NCBI GenBank assembly: GCA_022266195.1
Contig: WHVY01000004.1
Location: 5,411,501-5,475,500 of the forward strand
Source of the DNA: Tetranychus cinnabarinus
Taxonomy: Eukaryota; Arthropoda; Arachnida; Trombidiformes; Tetranychidae
DNA: 64,000 bases
Direction of reading: 5' to 3'
Shown: piece by piece, positions 28,050 through 40,068 of the stretch
How positions within the stretch are numbered: the first letter of the stretch is position 1
Layout: the number at the start of each line of letters is the position of its first letter
Made by a program: the position numbers and the translations under genes
The notes under the pieces: generated by a model
Database searches by the model: none
Seen by the model: the letters and a program-made list of their open reading frames with translations, nothing else
What the model was told of the DNA's origin: nothing

Positions 28050-29766
28050 ATGAAGAGATTCGTTCTTGGTTATCGCTGTTGTTATTCAAAAATGAAAAAA
28101 GTAAAAAAGATTCGTCATGACTTTTCCACTAAATCTATTTCCAAAGTTCCTAATCTCAATGTGACCAAAAGTGATTTATTAAGAGCCATTGATGATCTGG
28201 AGCACTTTGAACGATCAACAAGAACTCTCGATAGATCAAAAAGTTGCAAGTATTTTCAATTGCAAAGTTTGATCATCTTGATATTGAGCTTATTCAAAGC
28301 GATTCAATTTCTAGTGCTAAGTTTTACTGACAATGAAGCCACAATATTGTATTTGGGTGACTTTTTTGTGTCTACGTCTGTCCGAAAAAAATTGAATTAC
28401 ATTGTACATTTTGGTACTATTTTGCCTTGCATGGTAAAGATTTTTACACTTCATCTCAATCAGCTTAATCAAAAATCGCTTCTCGATGTATTCGAAGAAT
28501 ACAAAGAATCTCTTGAAAAACCAAATAAAGAGTTTGCCTTTTTGTCACAAAACAATCAACCGTTCATGAATTTCCATTATTCGTGCATTAAATTGTACAA
28601 GTACACTTCAATTGGTGTCGTTTGTGTTTTCTTGGCGTTCCACTCAACCAACATTACTTGTAACTATTCATCTTTGAATGTTTTATTTTTTCAGTTGATC
28701 AATTTAGTTGCTTTTACGCCACTTTACTATCTAATTTTCACAAGTGGTTTATGGCTTTTTATAGTGGCAATAATTTTGGGATTCCTCATTAAACTTTCAA
28801 TTTCTGAGTTGAAAACTGAATGCAATAGTTTAAACTCAGTCGAAGAGTACACTTGGCAAAATGCAGCATCTTTTTATTATAAACTAAATTTACTCAGCAA
28901 TTGGATTGATTGTTTCAATGCTCAACTTGCTTGGATATTCCTGGCAATCTACATCTATGCTGCTTTTCACAACATTTTGATCTTCTTTTACTTAACCCAA
29001 TTTACATTTGACGATTTAGGTGTTAAATTACTTTTAGTTTTTTCCAATTTATTGGTAATAATAATAATATATGGAACCATTCTGTACGCGACAGTTATTG
29101 GTCAAAAGGTACTATTTTATAAATTAAATTTTGAGCTTATATTTTCAATTCTAAATTGTTCATTTTTGAAATAGGCTGGCTTATTGCATCGATCGATTTA
29201 TCAGCTTACAGCCGATACTGGAAAAAAATTCAACCTAAAAGTTGCTCTAAAGGTAGTCTGTGTATCTTGTTGACCTTTTGAAACTTTCCGTTTTCAATTA
29301 TTAGTATTAGAAATACAGTAATTTCTCGGTTAATGCATATACTTGGTTAAAGCATAAAAGTTAGTTGCTCATGCTCCAGTTTAATTTTCAATGTAAATTT
29401 AATGAAAAAAACAACGCCACCTTGCTGATTTTTCGTTGAAGCTTAACCCACATTTTTATGCATTAACCGAGAAATTACTGTAGTTTGCAGAATCGCATCT
29501 CTTATCCAATCGATTCTTATGTTTAAACAGAAACTTGAAGCGCTGGAACGGCTTGCTGCTCGTAAAATGGGTGCTTATATTGGTAATTATATTCATGTTG
29601 ATAATAATAACACTTTGCTTGTAAGAGTTTTCACATTTAATATATTCAAACGTTATTCAAACGTCAAAATAACTTATTTTTGTGTCTTTACTTTTGATAG
29701 CTTACATTGGAATGTGGTTCTTTGTACTTATTATTTTGTACAAATATCAATCGAAATAATCAGTAA
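28050..29766 (+). CDS. gustatory-receptor-like chemoreceptor, intact
   Basis: Exons 28050-29108, 29175-29252, 29531-29620 and 29701-29766 join in phase 0 to 430 codons. The start MKRFVLGYRCCYSK has an ATG. A conserved KSDLLRAIDDLEHFE segment precedes six hydrophobic helices in the long exon, which ends GQK. The short exons code for a cytosolic stretch (AGLLHRSIYQ...FNLKVALK), then ARKMGAYIGNY, and a last helix ECGSLYLLFCTN, ending in TAA. Long first exon, three phase-0 introns near the C-terminus and this length fit gustatory receptors, although the classic TYhhhhhQF motif is replaced by LYLLFCTN. The ligand is unknown. Intron 2 carries a 165-bp MITE. Confidence 0.8.
29316..29480. repeat. 165-bp MITE in receptor intron
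   Basis: Perfect 23-bp terminal inverted repeats begin CAGTAATTTCTCGGTTAATG and are flanked by TA on both sides. No coding capacity. It sits in intron 2 of the intact receptor and leaves both splice sites untouched. Confidence 0.9.
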
Positions 29767-30302
29767 AGTCGATATTATTTTATCGGTATTATTCAACTTC
29801 GAACAAATAATAGTAATAGTTTAAAATGATTACATGAATTATTTATTAAACATATTCAAAGGCTAAAATCAAACATAAAACACCAAATTTAACTCAAGTA
29901 AGTAAATCAAGAATCAATCAAAAAGCAATCTATCAATTGATTTAATGATGAATGAGGCAAAGATGGATAAATTTTGACTTAACAAGATTGATCATGTTCA
30001 ATTGATTGCGACTGAAAAAGGAGAAAAGATAATTATAATTTTTCATTTATAACGTTATCCAATACGAATCGATGTTAAATTACCATAGCCGCTTGATTGA
30101 TGTCATGACAGAAGGATTGAGAGTACATATTGGTAACAGAGCGTCAGTCAACTCACGAACAGAAACGAACTCGTCAGAACAGAGAAATTTGTAAAAATCG
30201 TAAATGAGAGATCTTTTATGAATATTTAAATTGTACAACTTTATTTTATTTTTTTAAATTGTCTGTTGAGTTTACATTCTCAATTTTTCTTTTTTGAACT
30301 AG
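29767..30302. other. spacer between receptor and pseudogene
   Basis: Receptor 3' flank resembling 16140-16260, then AT-rich sequence. No gene seen. Confidence 0.4.
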
Positions 30303-30668
30303 GCTAGCGTATTGCATCGATCAAATTTATCGACTTTCCATCAATACTGGAGAATTATTTCACATAAAGGTTGCTCTAAAGGTAGTCAAGTCTCATTTTT
30401 AAGCAAATTTCACATAATTTCATCAATTTTTTCCTACAGAAGCTTCAAACGCTGGAACGACTGGCTTCACGTAAAATGGGGGTTTATATTGGTAAAATTA
30501 TTTATGTTGGCAACTATACCACTTTACTTGTAAGGAAACATCCATTGATATCAATCAAATGTTAGTCAAGATAACTTAATTTGTCGTTTTCATTTTCGAA
30601 AGCTTGCCTTGGAATGTGGCTCTTTATACTATTTATTCTGTGCAAATATCAATAGAAGCAATATGTAA
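30303..30668 (+). pseudogene. receptor C-terminal exons only
   Basis: Three short exons without a long first exon. Exon 2 (about 30303-30381) has one extra base relative to the family, which shifts the frame after VLHRS. Exon 3 (30440-30529) reads KLQTLERLASRKMGVYIG. Exon 4 (30603-30668) reads LALECGSLYYLFCAN and ends in TAA. Splice signals are still recognisable. It resembles the receptor directly upstream and is probably the tail of a tandem duplicate. Confidence 0.75.
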
Positions 30669-30938
30669 AGTCAAACCCTCATTCAAATCGGGCTAATTCA
30701 GTGTGTCTTTCTAATAATCTCGAGATTAAGTTAAGCATATTGTTGTTCTGCCGCAGTTGAAGGAACATCAGCAGTAATGAATCATTTTTTCGTCATACTT
30801 ACAAATTTAGTTATTATCTACACCAAACAGTAATAGACATTTACAGCGTATGAGACCAGTTTTTAAGAACAATTGTGTTTAAACAACTGTGCAGATTATA
30901 TCCAAATTCAATATTAAGAAACAATAATTGAAAGTCTG
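30669..30938. other. spacer, no gene seen
   Basis: Short AT-rich stretch between convergent receptor fragments. Confidence 0.4.
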
Positions 30939-31425
30939 GCCAAACTCTTTATTGTATTGTTTAAGAGACTCTTGGTAATCATCGAAAATATTTAGGAATG
31001 ATTTATTTCCAAACTGATTGTGGTGAAGTAGAAAAATCTTGACCATGCAAGGTAGGATTATACCCACATGAACAATGTAATTCAATACTTTTTTTTCGGA
31101 TAAAGACACAAAACTATCATCGGCATACAGTCTAAGCGTTTCGTTGTCAGTAATACTGCGCATTAAAAAACGTAAAGCTTGTAAGCTGTTTAATACCAAA
31201 ATGATTAAACTTTGTAGCTGAAAATATTTGCAGTTTTTTCTTCTGTCAAATATTCGTACTGAACGCTCGAAGCGTTCCAAGTCATCAATGGCATTCAGTA
31301 GATCATTCCTTGTCACATCATGATTGTTGATTGAATTGAAAGAAAAATTAGAACAAAAACTTCTTATCTTTAATAAGTATTAAGAACGTAACTTTTTATA
31401 AGAAAAACTTTACGAATTATGGACA
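30939..31425 (-). pseudogene. receptor N-terminal fragment
   Basis: The minus strand reads TRNDLLNAIDDLERFERSV followed by two helices and a loop as far as QYNKEF, then leaves the family sequence. Before it, an ATG near 31420 starts MSIIRKVFLIKSYVLNTY and hits a stop. The related start at 6428 continues further. No later exons follow, so this is a 3'-truncated copy. Confidence 0.7.
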
Positions 31426-31950
31426 TTTTAGACTATTGTTGACTTACCTAGGCAAGCTCAAAAAATAATTGTTGAAAGTAATGAATGTATTAATGTAATA
31501 ATGTAATGAATCTTAATGATAGAATAATGTGTTTCAAAATTTTCCATGAATATAATATGATAATATGAAAAATAATGAAAACTATTATAAATAATGGTTC
31601 ATTACCATTATACAATCGCTGTGGTTTCTTGTCACGAATATCAGAATTGCTTGTTATATCTTTTACTTGTGGATCATTTAATTAAAGCTGACAACCTGTA
31701 AGTACCTAGAATCTGAGACAAAAACAAACGAAATCGATACAAACATTATCGCAATACTGAACACTAGATATTGAATCACAAATCAATGAATTAGGCTAAA
31801 AGGAAAGAAACTTAGAAGCTAAGCTGTTTCACTAATAAATAACTATTAAAATACCAACTTTGTCAAGAGTCTAATTGTATCTATGGTTGCTGAACGCATC
31901 AAATCGGTCAATTTAATATAAGTCGAGCAATTATGATATAAAAATAACTC
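31426..31950. other. decayed receptor flank
   Basis: The minus strand shows the MENFETHYSI-like start (near 31560) and a GTCACGAATATC word near 31635, both seen at other receptor loci. No intact gene. Confidence 0.45.
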
Positions 31951-32310
31951 TTTGTATTTTATGTTAGAAACCAGAATATATCTTCGAGATTCCATAGATT
32001 GAGATACAGTAAACTCGCATAGAACAAAAGCGAAACAGAAACTTTAAATTCAACACTTATGCAGTCAAACAAAATGAAAATGTAAATTTTGCGCAATAAG
32101 TGGCCCTAAATAGTTGGATGCATATACTATCATTTATACCAATATGTTCGAAAAAATTAGAAGGATTTTCACACCTATTAATAAATTGTCTAATGTTTAC
32201 TGAGTGAAGTAAAAAAAGTTGTGTGTAATCTTCAGGGAAGTGAGACAAAATCTTCAGTGAAGTAAGAAACATTTGCATTTAGTAGATCACTTGTTTTCAC
32301 ATCAAGATTG
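31951..32310 (-). pseudogene. receptor fragment, end of long exon
   Basis: The minus strand between about 32240 and 32090 holds frameshifted pieces of the last helices of the long exon (HSVNIRQ/FTQFTFDN-like, then LGPLIAQK-like) and a trace of exon 2. No frame is open across it. Confidence 0.5.
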
Positions 32311-32803
32311 TTGATTGAATTGGTACAAAAATGCAAACAATTTGCATTTCGTGCCACTTGGATAACTAAGACAACTCAACAAAATAATTGATAAAAGCAG
32401 TTAATCGTATAAGAATAGTGCGTTTCAAAAGTTGTATGAATATTAACAAATAATACCATGAAAATAATAAAAAAATTCGAGCATTTCCATAAACTGTCGT
32501 AGTTTGCGGTCTCGAATATCAAAATAAAGGAAACAAATAAAATCAACAAATCATGATATTATTGGGCTTCTCTATCATTTAATTTCTTTGTTTATTTCGT
32601 AAATATCGATAACAGTAACCTCGATCAAAAATTAATTTAAAATTTGGAATCAGCGTGAAATAAAGAGTGAAATAGACTAAACAGTATTGATTCTGCTCGT
32701 TTCAATTAATTTACAAACGCACTCGATAGTGTGCGGACGAGTCATTTTCTCAGACTTAAGAAAAAGATTTACCTTCTAAAATTTTGATTTCGTTTGGACT
32801 CAT
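32311..32803. other. receptor upstream spacer
   Basis: From about 32560 this matches 6775-6940 upstream of the interrupted receptor. No gene seen. Confidence 0.45.
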
Positions 32804-32910
32804 TAGAATAAATTACAATCAATTTTGATAATCGTGATACATAACTGTTGCAAGCAGTTAATGGTTAATTAATCGAAGACTTTGATTATTCTTCATGATG
32901 TTGCAACTAT
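32804..32910 (+). promoter_or_regulatory. conserved receptor upstream block, copy 3
   Basis: Same block as 6944-7050 and 27829-27928, about 235 bp before the receptor start at 33038. Confidence 0.55.
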
Positions 32911-33037
32911 ATCCATCCATATTTATGAAACTTTTCTAGCTCTTTTCTGTATTCAACGAAAATCAAATTTTCTTCCCTTATTTTGGCTAGTTGTTTAAGT
33001 AATCAAACAGAGACCAACAAGTGATCGAGCTTTTCTT

Positions 33038-34946
33038 GTGAAGAGATTCGTTCTTGGTTATTGCTGTTGTTATTCAAAAATGAAAATTATAGAAAATATT
33101 CGTTTTGACTTTTCTATTAAATCTATTTCCAAATTTACAAATCTCGATGTAACCAAAAGTGATTTATTAAGAGCCATTGATGAGCTGGAGCACTTTGAAA
33201 GATCAACAAGAACTTTTGATAGATCAAAAAGTTGCAAGTATCTTCAATTACAAAGTTTGATGATATTGTTACTGAACATCATGTTAGCAATGTGGTTTCT
33301 AGTGCTCAGTATTACTGAAAGCGAAACCATTCGACTGTATGCCGGTGATATTTTCGTATCTTCATCTGAAACAAAAGTAGTGAATTACTTTGGTCGAAAT
33401 TTGGGCGAAATTATACCTTGTATGGTAAAAATATTTATACTTTATCTCAATCAGTCTAGAAGAAAATCATTCCTTAATATTTTCGATGAATACAAAGAGT
33501 ATCTTGAAGGACCCGATAAAGAGTCCATCCTTTTATCAACCAGAGAAAATTTGTTCAGAAAACAATACTATTTTCTCATAAAATCGTACATTTACGCTCC
33601 ATTTGTGGTCGTTTCCTTTTTGCTGATATTACATATGAGCATGATTACGATAAACTATTCATCTTTAAAGCTATACATTATGCAAATTATTCATATAGCT
33701 ATTTTTGTTGTACTTTATTATTTCATTGCGGCGAGTAGTTTATGGCTTTTATTTATATTTGCGTTAGCTGCTCTATTCGCATGCAATTCGATTGATTCGT
33801 TAACCACTGAATGTGTCAATTTAAACTCTATTACAAACTATACTTGGGCTAATGCATTGTCTTTTTATCATAAACCAAGTTTATTAAATAATTGGCTTGA
33901 TTGTATCAGTATGCGATTTGCCTGGATATTCATGGCACTCTATATTTATCTTGCTTTTCACAACATTTTGATCCTCTTTTACTTAACCCAATTTACATTT
34001 GCATATTTCGGGGTTCCATTACTTCTCATTTTTACCAACGTATTGATATTGACAATATTATATTCATCAGTCTGTTTAGCAGCACTTGTTGGTCAAAAGG
34101 TAAAATTTTATTTTTGAGCGGAATATTAATGCTCAATTATATATATGAATATTAATAATAAATATAATAATATATCAATATATCAATACAGTGTGTCCTT
34201 GGTTAAGTTATAATTTTTAATTTTTTGGTAGCAACTTACAATGTTTCCAACAATTTATAATTGCTTGAGAAGTTAAATCAAACCAACTTTCAGGAATAAT
34301 CTTGATGTTTTACTAAAAATGCGATTCTTCATATTTTCATAGTCAGCAAGCAAGTCTCTTAGCCAGCAAGTTAACCAGCTTACCCATTGAGCCAAAACGC
34401 TTACCGAAAAATATAACTAAACCGAGGATATATCATTTATATATTATTTAATATATATAATAATTTTATATTTTATATTTAATGATATAATTTTTCTGTT
34501 TTTTTTGTTTAAGGTGCACTTATTGCATTTGGCATTTTATCGTATTTCAGTTGATACTGGAAATTTTTTTAATATAAAAGTCGCTCTAAAGGTAAGTCAC
34601 TATTACCCATAGAAAAGAGACTCCATTACCTTTTTTCCTTCGATGGTTATGTTTGCGCCGTTTTTAGATTATCTTATGAAGTCACTGTTTATTGCTATCC
34701 AAATGATGAACATTTTTTTGCAGAAGCTTCATTTTATGGAACAGATTCAAGCACGTAAAATGGGCTTATATGTTGGTAATTATATTTATGTCGACAATAA
34801 TAACATTTTACTTGTAAGAAACTGCTCATTAAAACCTATTCAAAATACTGGCCAATAAACTTAATTTGGTGTTTTTTCTTTATTAGCTTACCTTGGAATG
34901 TGGCTCTCTGTACTTATTATTTTGTTCAAACATTAATCGAAACTGA
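33038..34946 (+). CDS. gustatory-receptor-like chemoreceptor, initiator changed to GTG
   Basis: Exons to 34099, then 34514-34591, 34724-34813 and 34887-34946 join in phase 0. The family start at 33038 is GTG where the paralogs have ATG. The next in-frame ATG is at 33080, giving a 415-residue protein that starts MKIIENIRFDFSIKS and loses 14 residues. The rest of the frame is open: KSDLLRAIDELEHFE, six helices, GQK, then the short exons with ARKMGLYVGNY and LECGSLYLLFCSN. Intron 1 is about 410 bp against 50-65 bp in relatives and is very AT-rich. The protein is probably a functional seven-helix receptor if 33080 is used. It is the closest relative of the gene interrupted by element A. Confidence 0.75.
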
Positions 34947-35229
34947 ATCGGAATCAGTAAAGTCAAACGCTTTATGTTTAGTTTTGAAAAGATAAATATC
35001 TCACCATTCATACAACATTATTCATGTTCAAATACAAAGTTCAATTTAATTATCTACATGTTACACATTAACTATGAAAAAACTTCAGAACACAATTTTG
35101 TTGGTCAATTGGTTAAATGCTAATCTGCCTTAATGTGCACTTGTAAAATAAAAAAATAATGCAATTTAATTAAAAATTTAACGAAAAGAGCAAAATGAAC
35201 AAGTTGAATAAATAGTTGAACACAGTGGC
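34947..35229. other. receptor 3' flank
   Basis: Duplicate of 13540-13796. No gene. Confidence 0.5.
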
Positions 35230-35640
35230 TCTTGTATGTGCTAATAGGAAAACGATAATAATCATAACGGTGAAGTGATTGTACAATTGTATGAGAATAT
35301 GGTATGTTTTCCGGATGACTTTTCATTGGTTGATAAAAGGCTAAACTCTTTATTGTGTTGTTTAAGAAACTCTTTGTATTCATCGAAATTATTTATAAAT
35401 GATTTTCTTCCAAACTTATTGTGGTGAAGTAGAAAAATCTTTACCATGCAAGGGATGATTATGCCAACATGAGCAATGTAGTTCAATACTTTTTTTTCGG
35501 ATAAAGACACAAAACTATCATCGGCATACAGTCGAAGTTATACCGTTTCATTGTCAATAATACTGAGCATTAAAAAACGTAAAGCTTGTAAGCTGTTCAA
35601 TACCAAAATGCTCAAGCTTTGTAGCTGAACTTGACACATC
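35230..35640 (-). pseudogene. receptor fragment, middle of long exon
   Basis: On the minus strand, pieces read ALRFLMLSII, then SEKKVLNYIAHVGIIIPCMVKIFLLHHN, KSFINNFDEYKEFL and, after a shift, HTRATVFN-like sequence. Similar to the fragment at 30939-31425 but extending further. Frameshifted, with neither end present. Confidence 0.7.
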
Positions 35641-36020
35641 AAATCGGTCAATTTTAATGTTCGTCATCTATCAGTCTATGAAATTATCGCTAATGTACAG
35701 CATTTCTACATTGAAGCAAAACTTTCGTCGGACATCTTTAGACTACATATCTTATTACTGGATTACTCAGGCAGCTCATCAAAATGATTGTTGCGCGTAA
35801 TCAATTCAAAATTGATTAGACAAAAATACTTGATACAGTTCAAACTTTTCGTTTCAATGAAACACAAAAATATCACTGTTGTTCAGTTGAAAGGTTTCAA
35901 TGTCAGTAATATTACTTGTATTAAAAATGTAAAGGTTGCATTATGTCCACGATTAAACTTTGCATTTGACGATATTTGAAGCTTTTATTCTGTCAAATAT
36001 TCGCGTTGAAGAAGCGGTGA
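35641..36020 (-). pseudogene. second receptor fragment, strongly decayed
   Basis: The minus strand near 36000-35900 shows FNANI, a stop, then KSFKYRQMQSLIV, matching the RATRIFDRNKICKHFQIQSMII region of related copies. Further matches fade. Low confidence about its extent. Confidence 0.45.
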
Positions 36021-36165
36021 GAAATACTAATAGCTGGGGAAATAACTTATCATGGGCAAAAATCATAATATAATAGATTTTATTGCGTGATATTATCCAT
36101 TCATATTGGCATTCAAAATCAATATTGATTTAATTACTGCATTGAATTGATTTATGTTTTATTGT

Positions 36166-36260
36166 TATATTATAATATATAATATAATATATATATATAA
36201 TATATATATAATAATATTATAATATATAATATAAATATAAATATAATATAATAGTATATT
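36166..36260. repeat. TA-rich low-complexity tract
   Basis: About 95 bp composed of A and T only, with alternating TATA and TAATAT words. Confidence 0.8.
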
Positions 36261-36445
36261 TTATGGTATAATAACTGCATTAATTGAAGTTAATCACTAT
36301 GGTTTCTGGTAAACTGATGTGCTTAATGAAAATAGTCTTTTATTCTCGATGATCATTTTAGATGAAATCCTAACTATTCAATAGTTACGCTTGAACATAG
36401 TCAGTAAAGGCATAACTATTGTCGTAAAGATGCTGAGATAAAACA

Positions 36446-38182
36446 ATGGTCAAAGCCAATTGTAAACTGTTCAAAGGCTTTAATAAAACCATTTCTATGC
36501 CTTGTTCTTGTACCCATTGTTTTGAAAGATTAGCCGAAAATCTGGAGAGAAGTAGGCTTCCTTCATGTAGCCGATATTTAGCGACCATCATCGACACCAA
36601 GTCGAGCAGATGTAACCTTTTAAAGTTGATTGAACAATCAGAAGCTTATGAACTTTCAAAATGGATATTTGATTTACGAGGGACGAAGAGAAAGCGTTTT
36701 TTAATCGTCAGTGGTGTAAGTTTGCTATTGAATTTTCTGGTCCTTTTAAGGTTACTTGTTTTGTGTTGGACTGATAATGAAACAGTTTTGATGGTTCTTG
36801 GTGATTACTTCAGAACTAATCGGGACAGAAAATTGGTAAATTATTATTGTTTCATCGGAATCTTTCTTCTCAATGCTATAAAAATATTCCTGTTGTTCCT
36901 TAATTATTCATTCAAAAAGCCATTCACTTTTGTATTTACAGAATACAAAGATCATCTTGAAAATGGTCGACTTTATCATCTAACACTAGAAGATGATCAA
37001 TCATTCAGACGCTTTTATTGTACCACACTGTTGACACAAAAATTTACAATCGAAATTGTTTACTTCGGCTTTTTCGCTTGCCATTTAAGTGCCATATTGT
37101 TCAACAGCTACAACAATTTGTTATCAATGGGTATAGATTTCTTTGTATTTTGTATTCAGTTTTCAGTAATACGTTCGCCGTTGCTGAGCACCTTTTGGTT
37201 TATTTTAAAAAGTTTTACAGTAATTACATTCGTAAATTATAATCTAAAATCAATCATTAAAAAGGGCGAGAAAAGGGAAACAGAGACTTTCTTTTATCAA
37301 CAGATTTGGTGCTACAATTATATGGATAAAATGAACATACAATATGACGCTGTGACAGTACTCATTTACACAATAGTGACTTACATTGTTGTTTTAATAT
37401 TTTATCATCTCACAAATTATGCTGAAACGCTAACTTATTCCAGCGAAATTCTGCTGACTTTCGGTATTTCTGTGATAAGTATGACAATATTTGTTCTACA
37501 CTTTATCGGCTCACTGGCCACTAAAAAGGTAAATTTGCAAAGTTCTAGGGTTATATTAAAATAATCCAGAGTAAAGCTGGTCATTTTTTATCTAAAACTA
37601 AAGTTAAACTTTTTTCTTTAATCGTCAGACATATCAAATATGCATCTTCACGCATAAACTAGCGCGATATCGATCATTGGATTTGCTTGCCAGTCTAAAG
37701 GTAACTTTAAGTTAGGAAATATTGAAGTAACATTTATAATAATAATAATTAACTAGTATCATAACAAGATTAGGATTTAGTTTGATTTTGAATTGACAAT
37801 TGCTAGACGAGCTTGTTACGATTCGACAAAAATATTTTAACAAGCAGATTATTACATCAAATGCTAACATCTATTACTATGTAATAATAACCAAAATTGC
37901 TGATTACATGCCTAATGAGACAATTTTGTTTGTATTTCATCTGAAATCAAAGAAACTGGAAATATTGGACAGAACGGCTGCAATGAGTGCTGCATTTAAA
38001 ATTAATAATCAAATTTTGCTTAATAATTATTTAACATTAGTGGTAAGTCGTTCAGGTGCATTTATTATTTTCAAATCAATTTGGTTCTTTATTTATTAAT
38101 GAAACCTTTTTAACCTTTTTAGTACGCTTTGGAGTGCGGCAGTTTGTACCTTTTGTTTTGTTCCAACATGAACCGAAATTGA
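36446..38182 (+). CDS. gustatory-receptor-like chemoreceptor, divergent, intact
   Basis: Exons 36446-37528, 37629-37700, 37953-38042 and 38123-38182 join in phase 0 to 434 residues. The start MVKANCKLFKGF leads to a Cys-containing N-terminus, then helices in the long exon (for example SGVSLLLNFLVLLRLLVLCW) and a donor after ATKK. The short exons read TYQICIFTHKLARY..., KLEILDRTAAMSAAFKIN... and YALECGSLYLLFCSNMNRN. The last exon differs from the other subfamily mainly at synonymous sites, which supports both the frame and selection on it. The acceptor for exon 3 (37953) is less certain than the others. This is a second subfamily; its only other trace in the window is the remnant at 236-480. 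Confidence 0.75.
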
Positions 38183-40068
38183 TATTCAATTATTAATAAA
38201 CTGCAGTTCTACTCTTAACTTAACAACGATGTAATCAATCGAAATAGTCGATTCAACTACTCGATCCAAATCTACTAAATTAAACTAAAGAGCGACCTGT
38301 TAGTAAAGTCTTTTGTAGGTTTGTAGATCTTTTCTTTAAATGAGCGTCGATTGAAAAGTTTCGGACTGATTATAAGAGTCAGGGTTGAAAAAGACCTGAT
38401 TGAGCTGAGCGAATTTTGGGTCTATTTGAACAATTTTGATGAATTTATCGATTCAAATAGCATAAAAACTCTGGGCAAACTTTTTTCTGGACTCGAGCAA
38501 GAACTCAGGTTACGCATTTGAAGAGGAATATTTCATCAATCAAATTAACAATATTTATTTTTAGACTTGTATTTATTCTAATTTTCTTAAAAAAATTAGA
38601 TTAAATAAGCAAATTATATTGCGATTAAACTGCAAACATGTGAACTCTACTAACAGGTCGCTCTAAAATTCCAAATTATTGAACCTTGTTTCATTTATTT
38701 TTAATGCGAACAAACGTGAAATTTTATTTCTTTTGTATGGAAATACAAAATTAAAAGTTTTAAATTCGTGTTTGAAATAAAAGAAAGACAATTCCGCAGC
38801 GTTACGAGAGCAATTTGCGTGTTTCATTTGCAGTCAGAATTGATTAATATTTAATGAAACAAAGAGCATTGACTAATATTATTTATTTAATACTAATAGT
38901 ATTGATTAATAACTTTGATTAGATTCACTAAACTTCCTCAAGATATTGATTATTGCAGATTTAATGGATGTGTCAAATAAATATTCATCACTTTTTTACC
39001 CATTTAATGTTCATTAATTGATTCAAAGAGATTGATCTGATTCTTTCGAATGATCGATTAACCATTGACAAAATTGTACAAATGTCATTCTCAATAATCG
39101 AAACAAACCATTAAAAGCAATTGAAACGGTTGAATAATTAATTAAAGATAGTCACGGAATTTTATCCAATCAATTAGTTATCCTCTTTTTTATAATAGAG
39201 TTTGAAAATTGAAAAATGGACGAATAGAAGAGACGATTAAAAAATTATAATAAAGTGTTATGTTCATGTCAACAATTCAATTTTATAATTTACATTTTCA
39301 ATCAGAAAATCCCATTTCAACAACAATAATAATTATAGTAATACAATAATAATAATAATAATAATAATATGATATAAGGATGTATATTCAAATAGGTACA
39401 AAGTATGTAGCAGTGCAAAAAAGAGAGTAGCAAATAATTCGATGGCCTGTTTTCTCGGAAAAAAGGTTCAGTGGAAGACAGGGTTTCAACAGATAAATTC
39501 TTTCTTTTGGCTTATATTAGTATTTGTGGTATAAAAAGTTGATTTTCAACAGCCGTGAACAGTAAATAAGCTTCTGTGATATAATACAACTTCAACTGCA
39601 AAGGTTAGGACTATTGATCCAGCGATCTGATGGGACAGGAACCGCGCAAGATAATGAGCAAATACCAGGTTTTAATAGTGATAATTAGTCAGAGTTGTAG
39701 TATAGTTGAAGACTGTTGGTGAGTTGAGTTGGCTTACAAGTGCGTCGGGTTTTCGTGAAGAGTCAAATAGCGAAATCCGAAATGAAATCCAAATATGAAA
39801 GAGATAAAGCGCAAAGCAAAAAATCCATCAATAATTAGATTTTAGAAATAAGTGAATCCACATAATCAGCATGATTGATTAATCTTGATAAATGGTGTTG
39901 TCAGTTTTTTTCAGCTCAATTTTAGGTCTATTTTATCAAAAATATTTAAGTTTTAAATTTCACCAATTATAACACCATTGTTTCGGATCCAGCCTTGTAT
40001 GTACATGAAAAATGTGCAAAATTGTGATAATTCATAATGTTTGTCGAACGGAAAATTAGTAGAAATAA
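38183..40068. other. intergenic with one inverted-repeat element
   Basis: Apart from the inverted repeat at 38289-38664 and an AAT microsatellite at about 39344-39369 I see no gene. The right end (39884-40068) is the 3' flank of the PI 3-kinase gene that was copied to 3747-3982. Confidence 0.5.
38289..38664. repeat. MITE-like element with 17-bp inverted ends
   Basis: AGAGCGACCTGTTAGTA at 38289-38305 is perfectly complementary to 38648-38664. The 340-bp interior has no ORF of note. Flanks are A-rich, so the target duplication cannot be fixed. Confidence 0.65.
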
